From Salimicrobium halophilum (GTDB taxonomy: Bacteria > Bacillota > Bacilli > Bacillales > Halobacillaceae), in contig NZ_FNEV01000016.1 of NCBI RefSeq assembly GCF_900100295.1, positions 1 through 38,926 on the forward strand: a stretch of DNA of 38,926 bases. Direction: 5' to 3'. Position numbers and translations under genes: made by a program. Shown piece by piece: positions 14,670 to 25,019 of the stretch. Position 1 is the first letter of the stretch, and every line of letters begins with the position of its first letter. The notes below the pieces were generated by a model that was given only the letters and a program-made list of their open reading frames with translations, did not search any database and was not told where the DNA came from.

Positions 14670-17240
14670 TTAAAAACCAAAGTCATTTGAAAATGCGATA
14701 TCTATCGAAAACTGGATTTTCTCATATATTGTTTCAACAGGTCCTTCTTCATCTACTAAAACGAGATAGTATTTTGCTCGCTTATCATAGGAGATTGTTT
14801 TAAATACAAATTTCTCTCGATATGTTCGTTCTTCTGGATTAGTTGAATAGCTATCTGCAATAATAATATTCTCATTAGAGACCCTCTGATTTTGTTCATC
14901 CGTAAAATATAGTTTTAATCTCAGGGGGCGTTTTTTATCTTCTATCTTCTCCGATTGGAAAAACTCTAAGTAAGTAATTGTATTCGTAATTTTCCTTGTT
15001 GGACTAGTCAATTTAACATCTACTTTTCGAATATCATTTCTTGAGAATTTACTACGATCATTCTTAAATGTAATTACGGGTACAACCACTTCTTGTAACA
15101 TTGCCCCTCCATGTACATAATTTGATCCTGGACCTTGCAAAGCAAACCTTCCAGTTCCGTTTGGTACAGTTACATATGATGACTCCTCTTGGTTCAAAAC
15201 ACCATCCATCGAAAAAGTCATTGTTCCATCAATTTCGGTTTTACGGTTTGATACCATAAACCTTTTTTTAATTAGTTTAGGATTAACCGAATCATTTGGC
15301 ATTTTGTCACTTTGAGATAATGGATTTCGCTGATAAAGAAATCCGTGATCAGTTGTTATTATAATGTTTGATGCACTCACGTTATTAACCAGCTGATTGA
15401 CTAATACACGTAAATCATTTATAGCTTCTTCTACTGCATCAAAGACTTCCATTTCAGTTGAAGCATTATCACCTCGTGCATCAATTGTATTATGATAAAT
15501 ATAGGTGACTCTTTTTCCAGTTAACGTTTTTCGTAAATTAGAACGATTCATATCAACTAATTCTTTATGTTGAATAGCCATTGAGTCACTTATATAACTT
15601 TGCAGAATTTGATTACGATTAACAGTACTTGATGCACGTATATCATCAATAAAAATCGATTTCTCTTGTTCTGACCCATATTTAATAATTTTATGTGGCA
15701 GTAATGAAGCCATACCTAAATCTGTATAGGATGGCAATACACTTTGAATGGGTGTTATATCTGTAGAAGCTTTACGTTCGTTATTTAACAAACTCACTAG
15801 TTCTTTAGCAGCCTCAAACCGCAAGGCGTCAGAGATAATGACAAAAACCCGTTCACCTCTATTAATATAAGGTTGAACAAAATTTTTATAGAATTGATTT
15901 TGTTGATCTATGCCTGAAATAGCCCAAGTTTCATAATTTGTTTGTTCTAAGCTATTCGTCCATTTTAAAGCTAATTCCTGAAGAAACCAGTTTGTGTAGA
16001 GGTTTTCTACTTTTTCACGTAGTGGTAGCAAATGCTCTTTATGCTCCAGCTGGTCAAAAGCTACATAAAATTTTCGATATGCAGTATCTACCTCATAATA
16101 TTTTTGATAATAGATTTGAAACATATCGTAAGCAGACTTCTCAGGTATAAACTGCTTAATGTTGTGTGCATATTCACAGATTCTTAGACCTTGTTCAATT
16201 GCTTTGTAGTCATGTTTATATTTATCATACCAATGTAGTAACCGCCTTTTAGATATTATTTCTCTATAAGTACCAAATTGATTAACATCCTGTATAAGTT
16301 GATTTTGTAAGTAATCAATAATTACCATATCGAATTGTTGAAAAGCATCTGCATCTAATATATGGTTAGCATCCCACTCTTTTACATGTTCACCAACTTT
16401 TATAATTGAACTAATTTGATCGGCAAGCCGACGATATGCCTTTATATCAGCATTACTATTCATTAATTGGTTCATAAAAATAATAGAATTCATTGGTCTG
16501 TTTGATACATATTTAGTCCACATACTAGGTAATTCAACTTCTGGCATACGATCTGATAAGTAAGATATTGTAAAATACATCATTAAGGAGATAAGAGATT
16601 TATCTTCTAATGAATAACCGTAATACTTCTCAACCATTTGCCAAAAAGCCTTTTTATCTCCCAACTTGTCTATCTGATCCCATAATTGGCTTTTATCTTG
16701 TGAGAGTTCATTTAAAAGAGATCGAACAACTTCATCTAATGAATTTAATGAGCTCTTTGCCAGCACAGCCAAAACTGTTATGTCAATAGATTCTTCTGTT
16801 AAATTATCAAGTGGGTATGATTGAAAAACTTTAAGCCTTTTTGTACTGTTAAAGAACTTGTCATACTTTTTAAAGACAGTTCGTAAGGAATCATCAGTTA
16901 TGCCGAGCTCCCTCATGTTTACTGTAGTCCTATCCGTAGCGAATTCCATACCCACCTTATATAAATCTAGCAACCAATCTTGTCTAGGTACTGGCTTAGT
17001 CATATTCGCGTATATGAGAAAGTGAGAATTGGGATCAACTTTTTCTAACTCATATTTTGTTGCAAATAGATTATTTTGCGTCAGCGTCACTATTCGAACG
17101 TTATCCAATTCAAGGTCCTTTATATCTTCTACGAATTCTCCTTCTTCGTCATACCAGAATACAATATGGCGCTTTCTTCCATTTGATAATTCTTCTTGAA
17201 AAGTATCACGTAATACACGATTCACCTCATTTAATTTCAT
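14670..17240 (-). CDS. pglZ: BREX alkaline-phosphatase-like protein PglZ
   Basis: An 856-residue protein whose centre carries the PglZ/alkaline phosphatase fold: the metal-binding motif VIISDALRFEAAKEL near residue 470 and IIITTDHGFLYQRN near residue 630. The N-terminal third (KRHIVFWYDEEGEFVEDI) is characteristic of type 1 BREX PglZ, and the C-terminus is a beta-rich domain. PglZ is a core BREX protein needed for host methylation and phage exclusion and is thought to work in a complex with BrxB and PglX. It is transcribed after pglX, separated by 82 bases with a hairpin. Full length and uninterrupted. Confidence 0.95.
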   Translation of the reverse strand: MKLNEVNRVLRDTFQEELSNGRKRHIVFWYDEEGEFVEDIKDLELDNVRIVTLTQNNLFATKYELEKVDPNSHFLIYANMTKPVPRQDWLLDLYKVGMEFATDRTTVNMRELGITDDSLRTVFKKYDKFFNSTKRLKVFQSYPLDNLTEESIDITVLAVLAKSSLNSLDEVVRSLLNELSQDKSQLWDQIDKLGDKKAFWQMVEKYYGYSLEDKSLISLMMYFTISYLSDRMPEVELPSMWTKYVSNRPMNSIIFMNQLMNSNADIKAYRRLADQISSIIKVGEHVKEWDANHILDADAFQQFDMVIIDYLQNQLIQDVNQFGTYREIISKRRLLHWYDKYKHDYKAIEQGLRICEYAHNIKQFIPEKSAYDMFQIYYQKYYEVDTAYRKFYVAFDQLEHKEHLLPLREKVENLYTNWFLQELALKWTNSLEQTNYETWAISGIDQQNQFYKNFVQPYINRGERVFVIISDALRFEAAKELVSLLNNERKASTDITPIQSVLPSYTDLGMASLLPHKIIKYGSEQEKSIFIDDIRASSTVNRNQILQSYISDSMAIQHKELVDMNRSNLRKTLTGKRVTYIYHNTIDARGDNASTEMEVFDAVEEAINDLRVLVNQLVNNVSASNIIITTDHGFLYQRNPLSQSDKMPNDSVNPKLIKKRFMVSNRKTEIDGTMTFSMDGVLNQEESSYVTVPNGTGRFALQGPGSNYVHGGAMLQEVVVPVITFKNDRSKFSRNDIRKVDVKLTSPTRKITNTITYLEFFQSEKIEDKKRPLRLKLYFTDEQNQRVSNENIIIADSYSTNPEERTYREKFVFKTISYDKRAKYYLVLVDEEGPVETIYEKIQFSIDIAFSNDFGF

Positions 17241-17276
17241 GATTCAACAACCCTTCTATCTTATATGAATAAGAAT

Positions 17277-17306
17277 GAGATTTAGCAAATTCCCTTGCTA
17301 AATCTC
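17277..17306. terminator. Hairpin between pglX and pglZ
   Basis: Perfect 12-base stem GAGATTTAGCAA / TTGCTAAATCTC with a 6-base loop, just after the pglX stop and before the pglZ ribosome binding site. The T-run on the minus strand is poor, so it may lower read-through or protect mRNA rather than terminate fully. Confidence 0.6.
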
Positions 17307-17322
17307 TCTTTTGAAATTACTA

Positions 17323-20300
17323 CTATAAATTTGCTAGAAGATTCGTTTTTAGCGGCTTTTTCCCCTCTCCTTGGGGGATTTCTACACCTTGGAACTTAGC
17401 ATAATTAATACTTACACCATCATCTAAATTAATTTCAATTCGTCTGTTCGCTACGTGACCGATGACTTGATCATACTGTTGACATTCTAATAATTGTTTT
17501 TGTAAGTTTTCTTTTTGTTTCTTTGCATTCTTTTTATCAGTAGCCGATACATTGGATTCTAAGATATAGTCTATTCGGTCTAACTCTTCTTCATATTTCT
17601 TTATAAGAGTGTGTAAATAATCTGTTCTTACACTGGCAACAAGTCTTGGTTCATACCGGTGCATATAAACTAGCGCTTTAAAGCCATCATTTTTTCCACT
17701 ATCAAACATCCAATAGATTGGACGTTTTTGATATGTTTGGACGTGATCTTTAAAAAACTCTTTAAAGAAATAACGTCTAATTCGTTTTCGTGAAGGCTCA
17801 TTGTTTCTTTTAATTAGGGACTCTGCGATAAAGTCTATGTTTTCCTCTAGAGTGTCTTCACCAAAAACTGTACTTATAAATTCTATAAACTTACTGACAA
17901 TATCATTTTCAAAATACTCATCATCAGTAATTGGAATAATATTGTCAGTAGCAACTTTGTAAGTTGTGTATTGATTTGGATCAAAGTTTCCACCTGTGAA
18001 TACCGTTCCTTCTACATCAAGTGAATATCGACCAAACATACATCCAACTGCATATGATAACAGTGACTTAATATCCCTTTTCGTGTCAGCCAAACGAATA
18101 GTTATATCCCTATCCTTCATTTTTGCGTCTACTTTATTTTCTAAGTTATATAATTTGTTAAAAATATCATTTAATTTCTCTTCATTTTCCTTTAGCGTAT
18201 TAAACCACTCTTCAGTTGTGATATTCCATTGATCATATGCTTTTTTTATACTATTATTATTTTTTAAAATTAGTGGATGTTTCTTAAAATCCCAAGATGT
18301 CTCAAATGAATCCCATTCATTTTTGGAGATACGAATATTTTCTTTTACCAGGTTAATTATAGTTTTATTGGTTTGAGCATCAAGTTGCTGAATAGGTAGT
18401 TTAGCTACATCTCCTACAGTAAAAGTCAGGGTGGGTGCGATATAGGTCAATAATCTATTGGCAACTTTTGAATTTCCAAACGCTAATATATAATAAAACA
18501 TTTCTTCACTTGGGAAGCAATTAGCTCCATGCTGATAGAATAACGCATTTTCATAACTCTCCCTAAAACTTACATTTTGTGAAGAGATAACTCCATATGT
18601 TAGAGATTTTTTGAAATAAAGATTTTCGTTTCTAATATTAGCTTTTTTCTTTTTATGTTTAAGAGAGTATCCATTGTTTTCATAATTTATTATCTCACTT
18701 CTATTACCATACCATTTCCTGAAATCTCCCCCCATGTCAATTTCAAACCATGTATATTTACTGCTCTCCTCTAGATGGTTTAAATAAATTTTACTTTTTT
18801 CAACCTCATACCATTTACGAAAATATAGTTGACTGTCTCCATTTGAATCCAACCCCTTTTTGGGAGGTGCCACTTGTAAAAGGGTATTGTTATTAATGAA
18901 ACAATCTCTATCTTCTTCTTTAATCCAATAACATAGAGGCCAACCGATTATGCTTTTAAAATTCTCTTGATTAAATTTAATATTATCTAATTTGTTATTT
19001 TTAAAATGTTGCTCTTTTTCATCTGAATTTTTTTTATCCACCAATCTATAATATATCCCATAAGTATTGTCCGACTTATTCTTTTTTAAGGAGAAAGCGG
19101 TAGTAGTAACAACCTCCCCTTGGATTTCTTCAAATGCATGTGAACCTAAATGTAACATAGTATCAATTTCAGCATTATTTACAATGCCCATTCTTAAATC
19201 TTTAAAACTACCAGTAAACATCCAAGAATCACGAGTCACCATGGATACATATGAATTTTCTTTACAAAAATTATAGCAAGCTTCTATAAACACGGCATAT
19301 AATTCCATTTTAGAATTAGGATATTGTTTATCAATGAAATTCTTTAAATAGTCGTCCATATTTCTTCTACCTAAATAAGGAGGGTTTGTAACTACAACAT
19401 CATATTTTTGACTCAGCAACTTTGCTTGATAGATTAGAGGTAGAAACGTTTCCTTTACATTATCTATATTTGCCACGGTGAAAATGTCTTCTGCCTCATT
19501 ATCATCCAATTGTTTTATTGTATCTATCCACAAGTCAAAGTTTATATCTTTTTCAACTTCAATTAATGAACCAAATTGCTTCGCATCTTTGAATTTGTCA
19601 AGTAAGTAATTAACCTCGTCTCCATTCTTCAGTTTATCTTTTAAATAGTTACTAATATCTTGATTTATACCATTACTTTCTTGAATTGCATATAGATTTA
19701 AATTGATTTTGTCGTTAAAAACTCCACTATAATAACTTCTAGCTTTCATAAACAAAGCGAAATAAGCAATTTGAATAGCTCTGTTGTCAACTTCTAAACC
19801 AAACAAATTTTTCTCCAGAATAAGTTTTGGGATATCTTTTGTAGAATATCCCGCTTCCTGGTAAATTAAAAATAGTAAGTCAAAAGCAGACACTAAAATA
19901 TGTCCCGAGCCCACACAAGGATCTAAAATTTTAATTTCCTCAGGATTTACAATATCTCTGTTATTATATATGGACTCATTATTTATGAAAGATTCCATGT
20001 CTTTAATTAAGTTTGTGTTACTCCCGTTTCGCGAAAATATTTTTCCTAATGAATTTTCAATCATATAATTTACTATCCACTTAGGGGTAAATAATTGTGT
20101 TTTTGCTGGGATATCCTCTTTTGATACTTTTTTCCCACTTTTTATATATTTATCTATTAATTCCTTTCTTTCCGAAATATACTCCTGATATAACCATCCG
20201 ATTATTTCCACTTGATTATTCCAGCTATCTTCATCAATTATTCTAACTAAATCTTTTACGATCGATTCTTCTAATAATAAACCATCTGGTAACAATAATT

Positions 20301-20826
20301 CCGTATAGTCTTGTATTTTTTCGAATATTAAGGGCATAAGTTCACCTAATTGATTACACTGCTTAACTAATATATATCTAAACAAATCTTCAGTATCATT
20401 TTCGTCTTGCAATCGATAAACGATTTCCATATCTAGCCCTAATTCATCCGCAATCATATCTACTTCCGTTAAAGCATCTGGTTCGGTCTTGTCTTCAATA
20501 ATAGATGAAAAGATCCTAACCCCTGTTGGTAAGTAATCATTCACCTCCATGAATCGTATAGCTATAAAACGATTGAACCATGTGTATGAAACTTCTTCGA
20601 TGACTTGGTCAAAACCTTTTTCTTTTATCTTCTTTAACAATTCATTCCTTTGTTTTATTTCGTACTTCCTATAGAATCTCTGATTAATTCTAAATCCTTC
20701 TTGGTACACTTCAGGTTCAATGATTTCTGTTCTTGTTATACCTAATTCATACGCTCTATGCTCAACAGCTTCCAATAACTTTCTTCTGGCGGTAGTAGCA
20801 AAGTTCTTAATTGCAGCTTTGTTCAT
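17323..20826 (-). CDS. pglX: BREX adenine-specific DNA methyltransferase PglX
   Basis: A ~1167-residue N6-adenine methyltransferase with the usual BREX-1 start (MNKAAIKNFATTARRKL). I chose this ATG, five codons inside the longest frame, because GGAGGT lies seven bases before it. The SAM-binding motif ILDPCVGSGHILVSAFDLL is near residue 302 and the catalytic NPPY (VVVTNPPYLGRRN) near residue 480. The target-recognition part follows, and the C-terminal part has coiled-coil segments (RIDYILESNVSATDKKNAKK). PglX marks host DNA at a non-palindromic site so that unmarked phage DNA can be excluded. The frame is intact. The recognised site cannot be read from sequence. Confidence 0.95.
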   Translation of the reverse strand: MNKAAIKNFATTARRKLLEAVEHRAYELGITRTEIIEPEVYQEGFRINQRFYRKYEIKQRNELLKKIKEKGFDQVIEEVSYTWFNRFIAIRFMEVNDYLPTGVRIFSSIIEDKTEPDALTEVDMIADELGLDMEIVYRLQDENDTEDLFRYILVKQCNQLGELMPLIFEKIQDYTELLLPDGLLLEESIVKDLVRIIDEDSWNNQVEIIGWLYQEYISERKELIDKYIKSGKKVSKEDIPAKTQLFTPKWIVNYMIENSLGKIFSRNGSNTNLIKDMESFINNESIYNNRDIVNPEEIKILDPCVGSGHILVSAFDLLFLIYQEAGYSTKDIPKLILEKNLFGLEVDNRAIQIAYFALFMKARSYYSGVFNDKINLNLYAIQESNGINQDISNYLKDKLKNGDEVNYLLDKFKDAKQFGSLIEVEKDINFDLWIDTIKQLDDNEAEDIFTVANIDNVKETFLPLIYQAKLLSQKYDVVVTNPPYLGRRNMDDYLKNFIDKQYPNSKMELYAVFIEACYNFCKENSYVSMVTRDSWMFTGSFKDLRMGIVNNAEIDTMLHLGSHAFEEIQGEVVTTTAFSLKKNKSDNTYGIYYRLVDKKNSDEKEQHFKNNKLDNIKFNQENFKSIIGWPLCYWIKEEDRDCFINNNTLLQVAPPKKGLDSNGDSQLYFRKWYEVEKSKIYLNHLEESSKYTWFEIDMGGDFRKWYGNRSEIINYENNGYSLKHKKKKANIRNENLYFKKSLTYGVISSQNVSFRESYENALFYQHGANCFPSEEMFYYILAFGNSKVANRLLTYIAPTLTFTVGDVAKLPIQQLDAQTNKTIINLVKENIRISKNEWDSFETSWDFKKHPLILKNNNSIKKAYDQWNITTEEWFNTLKENEEKLNDIFNKLYNLENKVDAKMKDRDITIRLADTKRDIKSLLSYAVGCMFGRYSLDVEGTVFTGGNFDPNQYTTYKVATDNIIPITDDEYFENDIVSKFIEFISTVFGEDTLEENIDFIAESLIKRNNEPSRKRIRRYFFKEFFKDHVQTYQKRPIYWMFDSGKNDGFKALVYMHRYEPRLVASVRTDYLHTLIKKYEEELDRIDYILESNVSATDKKNAKKQKENLQKQLLECQQYDQVIGHVANRRIEINLDDGVSINYAKFQGVEIPQGEGKKPLKTNLLANL

Positions 20827-20848
20827 ATTCTGTACCTCCATTATGTAT

Positions 20849-20870
20849 GGAAGGGGAGTCTCCCCCTTCC
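20849..20870. repeat. GC-rich hairpin between brxC and pglX
   Basis: GGAAGGGG and its complement CCCCTTCC close a short loop in the 48-base gap between the brxC stop and the pglX start. It is much more GC-rich than its surroundings. No T-run follows on the minus strand, so it could be an mRNA processing or stabilising element. Confidence 0.55.
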
Positions 20871-20874
20871 TAGT

Positions 20875-23800
20875 TCACACTAAAGTAATAATTGTATCTT
20901 CTTCTAGTTGTTCCTCTAACTTTTCACGAATTTCAATTAACAGTTTATCTATATCATTTTTATTTTCGATTTTTTTCGTTCCCCTGAGTATATCCTGTTT
21001 ACTAATTGTCTTAGTTTTATTTGATTTTAGAGGTGTAACAATTTCCCTATCGTTATCTGAGTCATGTTCCTCTTCAACCTCTTGCCGATTTTGTGCGTTT
21101 TTCTTATTCACTTCTTGTTGTATTTTATCAATATAACGGACTTTTAATCGATCACTTTCTGTTTGCATTGCGATTGCCTCAAAAAAATTATTTACTCTAT
21201 CAAGACGATCCTTTAAATTATTAAAATCTTCTCTAAATTGTGAAGCAAGTTCTGCTCTAATACCCGGCAAACCTTCTAATTCTTCCATTACAGTTAACTG
21301 GTCTTGGTTAATATTTGTTTTAATTGGTTCACATTCTTCAGACAATAATTCTATAAACCGTTCGTCGAAAGCCTGACATAACTCTGGTAACTTTTGAATG
21401 TTTTGATAAGGATGGACATGCTTTACAACTTTCTCAATCTCTGTAATAGTAGTTAAGATTTCCTGATCATTAATGTAAGGACGATTTTGTTCATATATAT
21501 CTATGCGATCAAGAGCCCTATCATATTTATCTTGTTGATTTTTGAAGAACCCTTTAACTTCTTTTACTTTTTCTGCAAAATCTTTGAGTTCCTTTCGATT
21601 ATTACGGATGTAATGATAGAAAGTAGAAGCTTCCCTGATTTCCAACAACTCTTCAAACAATTGTATTCCATCAAGTAAAACTTCTTGTCCAGGATAGGAA
21701 CGATTTTTGTAATAGACCAATAAATTGGATATCCTGTGTTTTTCATCCCTTGCTAGCTCTTTAAATCGTTTCATTAAACCATCTTCATCCGATGGTAAGG
21801 ATGAGATATCAAACAATTCTTTGCTTAAATCTTTTACATTCTTAAGTAATAATGGAGATATTCGCTCCCGTTTCTTCACCAGTACTCTATCAACGAAATC
21901 TCGCTTCGTCAGGTAATTTATTATATCTTTGTCACTTGAATGTAAATATGTGCTGTTTAACAAGAGCTTAATTTCTTGATCCTTAAATAGCTTTATTAAT
22001 AACGATGTAGTATCAATTTCATTCCAACCATAGGGTTGTTTGGAAAAATGTGAAGTAACTGTCTTAATCGTGACAGGATGGTTTCGAGTAGATAAACGAT
22101 TAATATACATATCTACCTCTTTTACTGCCAAATGATTATTTTCGTCAGTTAATTGTTCAGATTCGTGAAGTAAATCATGTAATTGCTTGGTTGAATCAAC
22201 GAACTCTTCGATGTAATGAAGCTTATTATATAGGCTATTTACTAATGCCCTAAATGCTTCATTAATGCGTTCGTCAGGTGATTTTTCTTTAATATCTAAT
22301 TTTTGAGAATTTGCATATATTTCAGCTTGTGTTATCGCTTCTCTAAGATAGATATTTACACGGCTTTTCCGAGTTGATACTTCCCTAGACTTTCTTGTCT
22401 TAATATCTTCTATAGCTTGTGGAACTGATATGCCACTCTTTAACTTTAGATAGGATTGAATCTTAAGTATTTCTTCCATTTCATCAAGATAAGGTGCATC
22501 TAGGGGAAGCTTTACGATGACGTTTGTTTCTCTCATGGACATTGACTTTAACTCTGAAGAATTTAATTCCATTTCAGCTTCATAGTAAGGAGTAAGTATC
22601 TTAAGACCAATACTATTTGACTGCATACCAATTGGACGATCATCAATCTTTGCGTTAAAGCTGAAATGATGTTTTGCTGAATGACGATACTTTTTATCGA
22701 GGTATATACCTCCAAATATCTCTTCTCCTAGCTTATGAATTACTTCTGCTGTATCAACATGCATATTCTTGATTTCACGATTTACATCTTGCTCGTCATT
22801 TGTTAGAAAAATATATTCATCACCATTTTTTTGAATAAGAGTTTCTCTTGTTAATCTAATGAGGGATTTTTCAATTTTTCTTTTTAATTCAATCTTATCC
22901 TCATTAATATGTTCAACCATAAGAGTTGATATATTTTCTAATGTTGAAGGTAACTCCTTTAAATATTTAATCAGGAACAATAGCTTTAATATTTCTACAT
23001 CATATTTTTCAAGCCTTGTATTTTTATATGCTTGAATAATAACTCTTGTAGTTGAAGATTCTAAGAATTGCTCCATCGGTTGATAAAACGCGGAAAAAGG
23101 GATTAGAGACCCTTCATTTTTATCACTATAATTAATAGCTGCTTCTTGGAATGCATTCAATAATGAACGCTCACCTCTAGATTGGTGTTTGCTTGAATTA
23201 GAATGATTGGCTATTTCTGAAATTGCCTTTTGAAGTAGTGTGAATTGATATGGAACAAAAGGATATACATCAATAAACTCTTGTTTATTCGTATATTTCT
23301 TCATTTCTGCAGTGTCATCCGAGAAGGTAAGAGAATTATTTATTATTGAATTGTTTTTATCATATAATTCATCTAATGTATCTGTACCATATTCGTTTTT
23401 AAGCAATAAACGTTTAGTTATTACTTCATCTACATAAGCACTAGACAAACTTAACTTGGTATCAAAGCGACCCTGGATCTTTGAAAAATCATTCCCTCTT
23501 ACACTCATAAAGGAATCATAGTCTTCTTGGCTAGTTACAATAACCCATGCCTTCCCCTTACACTTCAGACCAAATTCATGTATTATAGTTTGAAGGTTTA
23601 ACATTAGTTGAGAATCTTCGCCTATATATTGTCCTATTTCATCGATAAAGAATAATACGTGATGATTATCACCTTTGGACTCAATATACTCATTCACTCG
23701 TTTTGCAAATCGTTCTATACTAATTGAATATTCTTGTTCTGCTCTTTGAAACCAATTTCGTGCTGAATCCTCACTCATTTCTGTCGTTCTACATAAAGCT

Positions 23801-24423
23801 TCAATTATTGAATCCTCTTCATAGTAAAAGTCTTCTCTTGCCTCTTCCCAATTGTTACTAGATATTTCTCTAAAAGTTGCTTTAAAATCCTCATACAAAC
23901 CGTCTTTATACATAATTCTTTCAATATCAGCAATCCAAGGGATGGACCCACAAAACCCTTGCATCTCATTGAAAGCATTATTCATCACTCTTACTATTGA
24001 ATTCTTATCACTCTTCGAATTTGCTTCACTTTTTGCATCTATGTCAAAAAGGATTACATCATTAGTTATATTCCCTGCTAGCTTAAGATCAGAAAGGATC
24101 ATTGGGTCATGTATCTTGTCTTCCATGAAATCAATGGCCCTTCGTCCATTTACCTTATTGTTTTTTGTTAAATATGAAAGTATTTTAAGGAAATGGGACT
24201 TACCCGAACCAAAAAACCCCGAAATCCATACACCTACTTCATCTGTATGCCCCTTAACTCCTTTTTTATAAGATGAGAAAAACTTCCCCAAATGCTTTTG
24301 AAGTTCGTTAGTTACTACATATTCATCAAGTTCTTGAAAGGAATTTTCTTCCTCATTGCCAATTTTAATAACACCTCTAATTGGTCGATCAATTTTCTTT
24401 TGAAACATTTTTTTAATTTCCAT
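20875..24423 (-). CDS. brxC: BREX P-loop ATPase BrxC
   Basis: An 1182-residue AAA-type ATPase of BREX systems. Walker A GFFGSGKSHFLKIL lies at about residues 67-80 and a Walker B-like LFFIDEIGQYIGEDS near residue 257. The N-terminus MEIKKMFQKKIDRPIRGVI is typical of BrxC. The C-terminal half is helical with coiled coils and a charged tail (EEEHDSDNDREIV). BrxC is essential for BREX methylation and exclusion and probably drives assembly of the complex on DNA. Start chosen at ATG after AGGAGGGG. It follows brxB with a 16-base gap. Intact. Confidence 0.95.
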   Translation of the reverse strand: MEIKKMFQKKIDRPIRGVIKIGNEEENSFQELDEYVVTNELQKHLGKFFSSYKKGVKGHTDEVGVWISGFFGSGKSHFLKILSYLTKNNKVNGRRAIDFMEDKIHDPMILSDLKLAGNITNDVILFDIDAKSEANSKSDKNSIVRVMNNAFNEMQGFCGSIPWIADIERIMYKDGLYEDFKATFREISSNNWEEAREDFYYEEDSIIEALCRTTEMSEDSARNWFQRAEQEYSISIERFAKRVNEYIESKGDNHHVLFFIDEIGQYIGEDSQLMLNLQTIIHEFGLKCKGKAWVIVTSQEDYDSFMSVRGNDFSKIQGRFDTKLSLSSAYVDEVITKRLLLKNEYGTDTLDELYDKNNSIINNSLTFSDDTAEMKKYTNKQEFIDVYPFVPYQFTLLQKAISEIANHSNSSKHQSRGERSLLNAFQEAAINYSDKNEGSLIPFSAFYQPMEQFLESSTTRVIIQAYKNTRLEKYDVEILKLLFLIKYLKELPSTLENISTLMVEHINEDKIELKRKIEKSLIRLTRETLIQKNGDEYIFLTNDEQDVNREIKNMHVDTAEVIHKLGEEIFGGIYLDKKYRHSAKHHFSFNAKIDDRPIGMQSNSIGLKILTPYYEAEMELNSSELKSMSMRETNVIVKLPLDAPYLDEMEEILKIQSYLKLKSGISVPQAIEDIKTRKSREVSTRKSRVNIYLREAITQAEIYANSQKLDIKEKSPDERINEAFRALVNSLYNKLHYIEEFVDSTKQLHDLLHESEQLTDENNHLAVKEVDMYINRLSTRNHPVTIKTVTSHFSKQPYGWNEIDTTSLLIKLFKDQEIKLLLNSTYLHSSDKDIINYLTKRDFVDRVLVKKRERISPLLLKNVKDLSKELFDISSLPSDEDGLMKRFKELARDEKHRISNLLVYYKNRSYPGQEVLLDGIQLFEELLEIREASTFYHYIRNNRKELKDFAEKVKEVKGFFKNQQDKYDRALDRIDIYEQNRPYINDQEILTTITEIEKVVKHVHPYQNIQKLPELCQAFDERFIELLSEECEPIKTNINQDQLTVMEELEGLPGIRAELASQFREDFNNLKDRLDRVNNFFEAIAMQTESDRLKVRYIDKIQQEVNKKNAQNRQEVEEEHDSDNDREIVTPLKSNKTKTISKQDILRGTKKIENKNDIDKLLIEIREKLEEQLEEDTIITLV

Positions 24424-24439
24424 GCATTTCCCCTCCTAA

Positions 24440-25018
24440 TTAATCCACAAGTCTAAATGCCCTATAATAATTGTCATCCTTTAATTCATTGAATAGCTGA
24501 AGTGATTGTCTATCGTATTCACCAGGAAAAAACATAATAATTGGTATTTGATCAACGGCTCGGTGAATGTTATTCAAAACCGTATGCGATCTAATAATAG
24601 GAAAAACTTTTCCTACACCTGTAACAAAAACTATATCGCTTTGTTGAGTTCGATCACTCATGTATTGAATAACTAAATCATTATCCAAGGTTAATCTTAA
24701 TGCTTTTTTAGTAGCATTAAGTACAAAATCACTACCTTTTTTCTCTTCCATCTCAAAATTTTTTTGAAGATATCCCTTTTGTTCAAGTATTTCCAACACA
24801 ATCTCATATAAGTCAAATTCTCGAATATGTAGATCAGGGTGTTCTTTCTTTATCTTTTCTTTTAAATACTCAATATGATTACGTACAACCATTTCATACT
24901 GGGGATCGTAATCAAATATATAATAACCAACCTCATTTCCTAAACCTTTATTTTCACGGAAGGAAGGATCAGTAATTTTAGGTAATATATCGTCCAATCG
25001 TTCATTTATAGTCCTCAT
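24440..25018 (-). CDS. brxB: BREX protein BrxB (DUF1788)
   Basis: A 192-residue protein of the DUF1788/BrxB family: MRTINERLDDILPKI at the start, then GNEVGYYIFDYDPQYE, the central VFVTGVGKVFPIIRSHTVLN and the C-terminal IMFFPGEYDRQSLQLF. I chose the ATG at 25018, one base after the brxA stop (TAA-A-ATG), over a GTG three codons earlier. BrxB is required for type 1 BREX and interacts with PglZ. Translationally coupled to brxA. Confidence 0.93.
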   Translation of the reverse strand: MRTINERLDDILPKITDPSFRENKGLGNEVGYYIFDYDPQYEMVVRNHIEYLKEKIKKEHPDLHIREFDLYEIVLEILEQKGYLQKNFEMEEKKGSDFVLNATKKALRLTLDNDLVIQYMSDRTQQSDIVFVTGVGKVFPIIRSHTVLNNIHRAVDQIPIIMFFPGEYDRQSLQLFNELKDDNYYRAFRLVD

Positions 25019-25019
25019 T

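Noticed and set aside
17323-20826. Phase-variable or broken pglX
   Set aside because: The frame is continuous over ~1167 codons with both methylase motifs; I saw no long homopolymer or short tandem repeat at which switching would be expected.
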